Positions 22,855-27,758 of a DNA stretch of 27,758 bases are shown piece after piece. A program made the position numbers and the translations under genes. The notes under the pieces are model-generated. The model was not told the origin of the DNA. It was given only the letters and a program-made list of their open reading frames with translations, and did not search any database. Origin of the DNA: CF-161 sp035259145 (lineage in GTDB: Bacteria > Chloroflexota > Dormibacteria > Dormibacterales > Dormibacteraceae); the NCBI GenBank assembly GCA_035259145.1, contig DATFWQ010000352.1:1-27758 (forward strand), read 5' to 3'. Each line of letters begins with the position of its first letter. Positions within the stretch are counted from its first letter, which is position 1.

Positions 22855-24563
22855 GCGGCACCCTCCTCGACACCGTCAGCGCTCAGCCTCTCCTTCCGGC
22901 GGAGTGCGAGAGCCGAGGCGCGAAGCACCTCGGCCACCTCGGGTCGGGTGAACTCGGACGGGAGTGGCTCGCCGGCTGCCACCAGCTCGCGGACGCGGGT
23001 GCCGCTTAGAACTGAGTGCTCCTCAGGCGGATGAGGGCAGGTTCGCGTCGAGGCCATGTTCTGGCATGCGGTGCACCAGAAGGCGTGCTCGAACCTCAGG
23101 ATCTCGATCCCCAGCTCCTTGGTCGTGTAGTCGTCGAACACGTCGTGCGCGGCGTAGGTGTCGTAGTAGCTGCCCACGCCGGCGTGGTCACGGCCCACGA
23201 TGAAGTGCGTGCACCCGTAGTTGCGCCGCACGACGGCGTGGAAGACGGCCTCCCGAGGCCCCGCGTAGCGCATCCAGGCCGGATTCGTCGCCAGCAGGGT
23301 GCGGTCGCTCGGGTAGTAGCCGCGCAGCAGCTCCTCGTAGCAGCGCATGCGGATCTCCGCCGGGATGTCGTCGCTCTTCGTCTCGCCGATCAGCGGATGC
23401 AGCAGCAGGCCGTCGACGATCTCGAGCGCGACCTTCTGCAGGTACTCGTGCGCCCGGTGCACCGGGTTGCGGGTCTGAAAGCCGACCATCGTGCGCCAGC
23501 CGCGCGCCGTCCTGGCTTCGCGCACCTGGCAGGGTGTCAGATCGTAGGGACCGAGCGCATTCGGCGGCGGGGCGAAGGCGATCACCGTACCGGCCAGAGC
23601 GTGGCTGCCGCTGCGGTGAAGCGCGTCGACGCCGGGGTGAGCGTGGTCGTCGGTGCCGTACACGTGGCGCGCCTCGCCGTCGGCGGGGGCGGCAAACGCG
23701 TCTTCCACCCGCAGGATGCCGATCGGCCGCAGACCGTGGAAGAGGGCCACGCGTTCCTGACGGCGGAGCGCCGCCGCTTCGTGCTTGTCCACGCGCAGCA
23801 CGACCGGCACCCCGAGCGGCGCCCCGCTCAAAAGCCGGCCCGTCGCGACCACGGAGCGGTAGTCGGCCTCGTTGAGGAAGCCCCCGAGGGGGGCCAGCGC
23901 GCCCGAGCCGATCATGAAGACGTCTGCGGCCGCACGCGCATCCACCGCCAGCCGGGGCAGGCCGCGCGTCTCCTCGAGCGCAACCTCCAGATCCGAGCCG
24001 GCGACCAGCACTTCGCGGAAGGGCGTGGCCACCAGCCCGCGCCCCTGCAGGTGGCGAAGGATCGATTCCACGGACTCCGCCGCCGTCAGCTGCTCGGTGT
24101 CGACCACAACCTCAGGGCACAGGGGCTCCTCGTACGGATCGCTGACACCCGTGAAGTTCGAGATCTCGCCCGCCAGGGCTTTCTGGTACAGGCCCTTCAC
24201 GTCGCGCCGGACCAGCTCGTCAAGGGAGCAGCGGACGTAGACTTCCACGAAGTTCGGCGTCTGTGCCCGCACCTCATCGCGTACCTCGCGGTACGGGGAG
24301 ATCGCGGCGGTGATGGCGACCGCGCCGTTCCGGGCCAGCAGCCGGGCCACGTAGCCGATGCGCCGGATGTTGGTGTCGCGATCTTCCCTTGAGAAGCCCA
24401 GGCCTTTCGAGAGGTGCGTTCGCACCTCGTCACCGTCCAGGACCTCCGCGCTCCGGCCCTGCGCGGCCAGCTCGGACTGCAGAAGTGTGGCAATCGTGGA
24501 CTTGCCGGCCCCCGAGAGGCCGGTCAGCCAGACCACGAAGCCTCTTTTGCTGTCGTGACTCAT
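22851..24563 (-). CDS. Bifunctional APS kinase-ATP sulfurylase
   Basis: This 570-residue fusion activates sulfate. Residues about 1-175 are APS kinase: Walker A GLSGAGKST (15-23), then DGDEVRTHLSKGLGFSREDR, SPYREVRDEVR and FTGVSDPYEEP. Residues about 185-570 are ATP sulfurylase: GFQTRNPVHRAHEYLQ, IVGRDHAGVGSYYDTY and a Cys cluster CTACQNMASTRTC. The kinase-first order is that of animal PAPS synthases; the well-known Aquifex enzyme has the reverse. ATG 24563 overlaps the cysH stop (ATGA) and its stop overlaps the cysG start. ATP sulfurylase supplies APS to CysH. The kinase should supply PAPS for sulfation or as a second CysH substrate. Confidence 0.94.
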   Translation of the reverse strand: MSHDSKRGFVVWLTGLSGAGKSTIATLLQSELAAQGRSAEVLDGDEVRTHLSKGLGFSREDRDTNIRRIGYVARLLARNGAVAITAAISPYREVRDEVRAQTPNFVEVYVRCSLDELVRRDVKGLYQKALAGEISNFTGVSDPYEEPLCPEVVVDTEQLTAAESVESILRHLQGRGLVATPFREVLVAGSDLEVALEETRGLPRLAVDARAAADVFMIGSGALAPLGGFLNEADYRSVVATGRLLSGAPLGVPVVLRVDKHEAAALRRQERVALFHGLRPIGILRVEDAFAAPADGEARHVYGTDDHAHPGVDALHRSGSHALAGTVIAFAPPPNALGPYDLTPCQVREARTARGWRTMVGFQTRNPVHRAHEYLQKVALEIVDGLLLHPLIGETKSDDIPAEIRMRCYEELLRGYYPSDRTLLATNPAWMRYAGPREAVFHAVVRRNYGCTHFIVGRDHAGVGSYYDTYAAHDVFDDYTTKELGIEILRFEHAFWCTACQNMASTRTCPHPPEEHSVLSGTRVRELVAAGEPLPSEFTRPEVAEVLRASALALRRKERLSADGVEEGAA

Positions 24564-25288
24564 CGATCGAATCTCCCTGCCAGACCGGTCTGGGTCCAGT
24601 GCAATCCGCACTCCTTGACGGTCGATCCTTCCCACCACCAGCGGCCTGCCCGCTCGTCCTCGTCCGGTGCGACCGCGCGCGTGCAGGGCGCGCAGCCGAT
24701 GGACCGGTAGCCCTTCTCGTAAAGGCTGTGGTATTCGAGGCTGTGCTCGCGGATGTACGCCCAGACCTGGCCGCCGGACCACGCGGCCAGCGGCGCCACC
24801 TTGACGATGCCTCCGCGGGCGCGGTCGGTCTGGAACACAGGCGTCTGCCGCCGAGTCTCTGACTGGTCGCGGCGGAGCCCGCTCACCCACGCGTCGAAGC
24901 CGTCGAGCGCACGGGTCAACGGCCTCACCTTGCGCACCTCACAGCAGCGGTGCCGGAGCTCGGCAGAGCGCCGGAAGAGGTTCGGCCCATCGAGCGCGAC
25001 CATCTCGGCCACCTCACGTGACTCCGGTACCTGCATGTGCAGCCGGATCGGGTAGCGCCGCCGGATGCGATCGATGACGTCGAACGTCTCCTCAGGCAGC
25101 CGGCCGGTGTCCAGCGTCACGACCTCGGGGCGCTCGACGATGGCGGCCGCCATATGGATCAGCACCGACGACTCGGCCTGAAAGCTGGCGACAATCGCGA
25201 CACGGCGGAAGTTGCTGTAGGCCCACTGCAGCACGGCTTCAGGTGACCGGCCTGCGAGGGCGGCAGACGCCTGGTCGAGGTCGATCAC
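24560..25288 (-). CDS. cysH: Adenylylsulfate (APS) reductase, 4Fe-4S type
   Basis: The 242-residue enzyme reduces activated sulfate to sulfite with thioredoxin. Cys pairs C115-C116 (RHRCCEVRK) and C199/C202 (GCAPC) would ligate a 4Fe-4S cluster, marking the APS-using or dual-substrate branch rather than cluster-free PAPS reductases. The catalytic Cys is C227 in ECGLH near the C-terminus. VTLDTGRLPEETF and SGLRRDQSETR are conserved substrate-binding segments. GTG 25288 overlaps the cysI stop (GTGA) and its own stop overlaps the next ATG. It sits between sulfite reductase and the sulfate-activating enzyme, so pathway assignment is firm. Confidence 0.94.
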   Translation of the reverse strand: MIDLDQASAALAGRSPEAVLQWAYSNFRRVAIVASFQAESSVLIHMAAAIVERPEVVTLDTGRLPEETFDVIDRIRRRYPIRLHMQVPESREVAEMVALDGPNLFRRSAELRHRCCEVRKVRPLTRALDGFDAWVSGLRRDQSETRRQTPVFQTDRARGGIVKVAPLAAWSGGQVWAYIREHSLEYHSLYEKGYRSIGCAPCTRAVAPDEDERAGRWWWEGSTVKECGLHWTQTGLAGRFDR

Positions 25289-26997
25289 GCGGTCACCGCC
25301 TCGCCGCGGAAGCGGTCACGCAGCGTTTCGACACCGATCCGCTGGCACCAGTCGCCGAAGCCCTCTCCCCGCGCACGCTCGGCGGCGAACGCCGACAGGG
25401 GGCCTTCGAGCAGGGCGGGGATCTCTGCCAGCGGCACGTTGCGTGCGAAGAGCGCGTTCAGGCGGGTGCCCAGGAAGTCACCACCCAGATGGACGTCGTA
25501 CTTGCCGAGAGTGGTGCCAACGAAGCCGACGTCGCCGATGTACGGCCGTGCGCAGCCATTGGGGCAGCCGGTCATCCGGAAGCTGATGCGCTCATCGGCC
25601 AGCCCGAGCCCGGCAACGGTCCCTTCGAGCTGCCGGATGAGCTCCGGCAGGACGCGCTCCGCCTCCGCGACCGCGAGCCCGCAGGTCGGGATCGCTGGGC
25701 ACGCCATGGAGTTGCGGAGGGTGTTCGAGACGTCCTCGGTCAGCGGCACGCCGTAATCGCGCAGGAGCGACTCGACGGCCGGCTGCCTGGCCGGATCGAC
25801 ACCGCCCACGATCAGGTTCTGCTGGGGGGTCATCCAGACCACGGGCCGGTGCTCCTCGACGAGCCGTCGGAGGGCAGACTTGAGACGCACGCCGCCCTCG
25901 TCCTGAATGCGCCCGTTCTCGACAAACAGGCCGTAAAACAGGCGGCCGTCACCCTGCTCGTGCCACCCCAGGTGGTCGTCGAGGGGTTCCCAGCGCAGCG
26001 GCCAGGGGTCGGACAGCTCGAAGCCGACCCTGGAGCGGACCTGTTCTCGGAACCAGGGCAGACCGCGGTCGGCAAGAAGGTACTTGAGACGGGCGTGGCG
26101 GCGGTTGCTGCGGTCTCCGAAGTCACGTTGCACGGCGACTACAGCTCGCGCGGTCTCGACAAGGTGCTCGGCGGCGACGAAGGCCAGAGGCCGGGCCACG
26201 GCCGGGTAGGTCTCGGGCTTGTTGTGGGTCCGGCCGAGACCTCCGCCGACGAGGACGTTGAATCCCGCGAGCCCGCCGTCTAGGCCTCGCATTGCGACCA
26301 GGCCGAGGTCGTCCGAGTAGACGTCGACGCAGTTGTCACCCTCGATCGCGAGGGCGACCTTGAACTTTCGAGGCAGGTAGCGTGTCCTGTACAGCTCGTC
26401 GGGCTCCGGCTCGGAGGTGTCGACCACCTCTCCGTCTATCCAGATCTGGTGGTAGGCGTTCGTGGTCGGCGTCAGGCCACTGACCAGCGCCGGCAGCTGC
26501 TCGCGCAGCTCGGTTCGCAGCTGGTCCCCGAGCGGTGCTGGGCAGCACATGACATTCCGGACCTGGTCGCCGCAGCCGCCCAGGCTGGTCATCAGGGCCT
26601 GGTTGATGGCCTGCACGCTGGTCTTCAGGTCGCCCTTGAGGACGCCGTGGAGCTGGAAATCCTGCCGGGTGGTGATGCGGATCGTGCCGTTGCCCCAGCG
26701 GTCTGCTATCTCGTCGTGTGCGATGTAGCCGTCGGGGCTGACACGCCCACCGGGGATGCGGGTCCTGATCATCAGCTGGTGGTGGCGGTCCAGGCCGCGC
26801 CGGCGCGCCTCCTTGCGCTTGTCGCGGTCGTCTTGCTGATAGATCCCATGAAACTTCAGGATCTGGACGTTGGCCTCGTCAAACGCCGGCGTGTCCTCGG
26901 CCAGCTCGCTGGCGATCGTGCCGCGCAGTCCGCGGCTGGCCTCTTTGATCACCTCGACCTTCGAGGGCTCGGCCTCACAGCCGCAGTTCATGCACAT
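25285..26997 (-). CDS. cysI: Sulfite reductase, siroheme/4Fe-4S hemoprotein (CysI/Sir-like)
   Basis: The 570-residue enzyme reduces sulfite to sulfide. C433, C439, C478 and C482 (ACPAIPTCGLA and TGCPNGCARPY) bind the 4Fe-4S cluster bridged to siroheme. RTRIPGGRVSP and RITTRQDFQLHGV are substrate and siroheme-binding segments. No flavoprotein CysJ is nearby, so electrons may come from ferredoxin. Nitrite reductases share this fold, but the neighbours decide for sulfite. ATG 26997 (MCMNCGC) and ATG 26991 (MNCGC) are both possible; the second has GAGG eight bases upstream, a better spacing. The Cys-rich start is unusual for the family and echoes the leader peptide upstream. It is first in the four-gene cys operon. 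Confidence 0.93.
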   Translation of the reverse strand: MCMNCGCEAEPSKVEVIKEASRGLRGTIASELAEDTPAFDEANVQILKFHGIYQQDDRDKRKEARRRGLDRHHQLMIRTRIPGGRVSPDGYIAHDEIADRWGNGTIRITTRQDFQLHGVLKGDLKTSVQAINQALMTSLGGCGDQVRNVMCCPAPLGDQLRTELREQLPALVSGLTPTTNAYHQIWIDGEVVDTSEPEPDELYRTRYLPRKFKVALAIEGDNCVDVYSDDLGLVAMRGLDGGLAGFNVLVGGGLGRTHNKPETYPAVARPLAFVAAEHLVETARAVVAVQRDFGDRSNRRHARLKYLLADRGLPWFREQVRSRVGFELSDPWPLRWEPLDDHLGWHEQGDGRLFYGLFVENGRIQDEGGVRLKSALRRLVEEHRPVVWMTPQQNLIVGGVDPARQPAVESLLRDYGVPLTEDVSNTLRNSMACPAIPTCGLAVAEAERVLPELIRQLEGTVAGLGLADERISFRMTGCPNGCARPYIGDVGFVGTTLGKYDVHLGGDFLGTRLNALFARNVPLAEIPALLEGPLSAFAAERARGEGFGDWCQRIGVETLRDRFRGEAVTA

Positions 26998-27065
26998 GTC
27001 CTCGTGAACCTCCAGTAACAGCCGCGGAAAAAGTGCACCTCGACAGCGGTCAAGGGGCAGGGTCT

Positions 27066-27106
27066 GGGGGCCGGACGACCCCCCGGAAGCGCGGCTAACG
27101 CCGCGC
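27066..27106 (-). promoter_or_regulatory. Hairpins between the cysteine leader and cysI
   Basis: Reading the minus strand, a perfect 7-bp hairpin GCGCGGC-GTTA-GCCGCGC (27106-27089) starts one base after the leader stop. GGGGG/CCCCC (about 27084-27066) forms a second hairpin. A third, CGGCT/AGCCG (27126-27122/27116-27112), overlaps the last leader codons, so a ribosome stalled at the cysteine codons would change which stems form. A TTTTT run lies 34 bases further on but not directly after a stem, so a classical intrinsic attenuator is not proven. Confidence 0.45.
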
Positions 27107-27107
27107 G

Positions 27108-27197
27108 CTACCGGCTAAGACAGCCGCAGCTGGCGCAGCGCAGGAAGTCGATCACGCGCCGGCGAGTGAGCAGCAAGCGTGGTCGGCGCACGTGCAT
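27108..27197 (-). CDS. Cysteine-rich leader peptide of the cys operon
   Basis: This is a 29-codon ORF from ATG 27197 to TAG 27108, ending 110 bases before cysI. It reads LLLTRRRVIDFLRC in the middle and RCASCGCLSR at the end, with three cysteine codons (TGC, TGC, TGT) within six. The LTRRRxxDxLR core followed by clustered Cys is the pattern of short leader peptides seen before sulfur genes in high-GC Gram-positive bacteria, where slow cysteine incorporation controls downstream expression. By analogy, low Cys-tRNA would stall ribosomes here and raise cysI-cysH-sat-cysG expression. There is no Shine-Dalgarno site; a -10-like TAGACT lies 11 bases upstream, giving a very short or no 5' UTR. Confidence 0.72.
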   Translation of the reverse strand: MHVRRPRLLLTRRRVIDFLRCASCGCLSR

Positions 27198-27208
27198 CGC
27201 GATGAAAC

Positions 27209-27214
27209 AGTCTA
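27209..27214 (-). promoter_or_regulatory. Possible -10 element of the cys operon
   Basis: TAGACT on the minus strand (27214-27209) lies 11 bases before the leader ATG and overlaps the stop codon of the NrfD-like gene. It matches four of six consensus positions. No clear -35 hexamer was found, so readthrough from the upstream gene remains possible. Confidence 0.3.
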
Positions 27215-27758
27215 TCGGCTATGCCCGCCGGGTATTCCGCTCCCGGTCAGGGCTGCCGACGCGGGGCCGGCCTTCCAGACGGCGAGGCGCTGGCAGAGCG
27301 AACCGCCAAGCAGCGCCAGCCCGCCGGCAACCGCGCCCCAGCGGCGCCTGCCGAGCACTCCCACCAGGCCCCCACCGGCCAGCGTCAGAGCCTCGGCAGC
27401 CCGCCCGTAGACCGCTGCCGGACCCATGCGATACACGACCTCGTGATCGCCCAGCATCAGACGCATCGCACGAGCTGAGGCCACCTCGGAAACCGCGCCG
27501 CCCAGGGCCAGCAAACGCGCGGCGCGGGCGTGCCGCACCGGGGTCACGATGCAGGCCAGGCCTGCGGCGCTGGCGGCGGCGCTCGACGCGAACAGGGCAG
27601 GCAGTCTGGTGCGCGCACGCTCCCAGACCGGTATCGAGGTCTGGCCGACAAGTACGGCCGTATAGGTCGCCAGCGCCGGTCCCATCAACCCGGCGGCTGC
27701 CCCAGCCGCCCGACCCAGTGCCCTCCCCCGGCCCGTTACCTCGCTCAGAGCGGCGATC
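27212..27758 (-). CDS. NrfD/PsrC-like membrane subunit, C-terminal part, cut by window edge
   Basis: The frame is open from the window end to TAG at 27212, giving at least 182 residues. The segment GLMGPALATYTAVLVGQTSI followed by PVWERARTRLPALFASSAAA is characteristic of NrfD-type integral membrane quinol-binding subunits of respiratory molybdoenzyme and polysulfide or nitrite reductase complexes. Several hydrophobic helices alternate with short Arg-rich loops (for example RHARAARLLALGGAVSEVA). The internal TTG at 27688 is not the true start, because the conserved sequence continues upstream of it. It is adjacent to sulfur-assimilation genes, but whether it belongs functionally with them cannot be judged from this fragment. 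Confidence 0.75.
   Translation of the reverse strand, partial: IAALSEVTGRGRALGRAAGAAAGLMGPALATYTAVLVGQTSIPVWERARTRLPALFASSAAASAAGLACIVTPVRHARAARLLALGGAVSEVASARAMRLMLGDHEVVYRMGPAAVYGRAAEALTLAGGGLVGVLGRRRWGAVAGGLALLGGSLCQRLAVWKAGPASAALTGSGIPGGHSR

Noticed and set aside
23016..24392. 458-residue open frame on the + strand opposite the APS kinase-ATP sulfurylase gene
   Set aside because: It mirrors a strongly conserved gene in GC-rich DNA, has no recognisable domain, and its codons follow the third-position GC bias of the opposite strand.
24564..24890. N-terminal extension of the APS kinase-ATP sulfurylase protein
   Set aside because: It lies within cysH in another frame and is Arg/Pro-rich without conservation; ATG 24563 is followed directly by the kinase domain.
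27028..27032. Intrinsic terminator in the cys leader
   Set aside because: The T-run is not directly preceded by a stable stem, the nearest hairpin being 34 bases upstream, so only hairpins are reported.

Overview
The window is high-GC bacterial chromosomal DNA (about two thirds G+C by eye). Genes are tightly packed, mostly on the minus strand, with many 4-bp ATGA/GTGA stop-start overlaps. Non-AUG starts, apparently leaderless genes and a short cysteine-rich leader ORF before a sulfate-assimilation operon fit a high-GC lineage such as Actinobacteriota, Chloroflexota or Dormibacterota. No rRNA, tRNA, IS element or CRISPR array was seen, so the phylum is inference.

Left part (1-7.3 kb), housekeeping. 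After a gene-free but structured 229-base stretch come tag (3-methyladenine glycosylase I, + strand), then on the minus strand an ECF sigma factor fused to two S1 RNA-binding domains, dnaB with an intein in its Walker A motif, and rplI overlapping an upstream DUF1232 gene. The 450 bases between rplI and dnaB hold a small DnaA-box-like cluster. A divergent MFS transporter has a recognisable promoter.

Middle (7.3-15.3 kb), accessory and metabolic genes: a fatty-acyl-CoA synthetase; a two-gene nucleotidyltransferase/HEPN toxin-antitoxin-like operon behind a perfect 13-bp inverted repeat; a DapB-like/2,4-diaminopentanoate-dehydrogenase-like oxidoreductase; a stand-alone Clp-N-repeat protein without ATPase; a divergent AraC regulator/PhyH dioxygenase pair; and a small SAM-dependent methyltransferase.

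Catabolic operon (15.3-20.5 kb, minus strand): RraA/HMG-aldolase-like protein, HyuA, HyuB and a BadH-like short-chain dehydrogenase, the last three overlapping by 4 bp. An alpha/beta hydrolase is transcribed divergently. Its 3' end and that of the cys operon converge on a long inverted-repeat terminator.

Sulfur operon (27.2-21.5 kb, minus strand): leader peptide, cysI (siroheme sulfite reductase), cysH (4Fe-4S APS reductase), an APS kinase-ATP sulfurylase fusion and cysG (siroheme synthase). This covers sulfate to sulfide plus the sulfite reductase cofactor. The right edge cuts through an NrfD-like membrane protein whose stop codon lies just upstream of the cysteine leader.

The observations most worth following are the ECF sigma-S1 fusion with an internal translation start, the cysteine leader whose CxxCGC motif recurs at the CysI N-terminus, and the palindrome-controlled NTase/HEPN pair.
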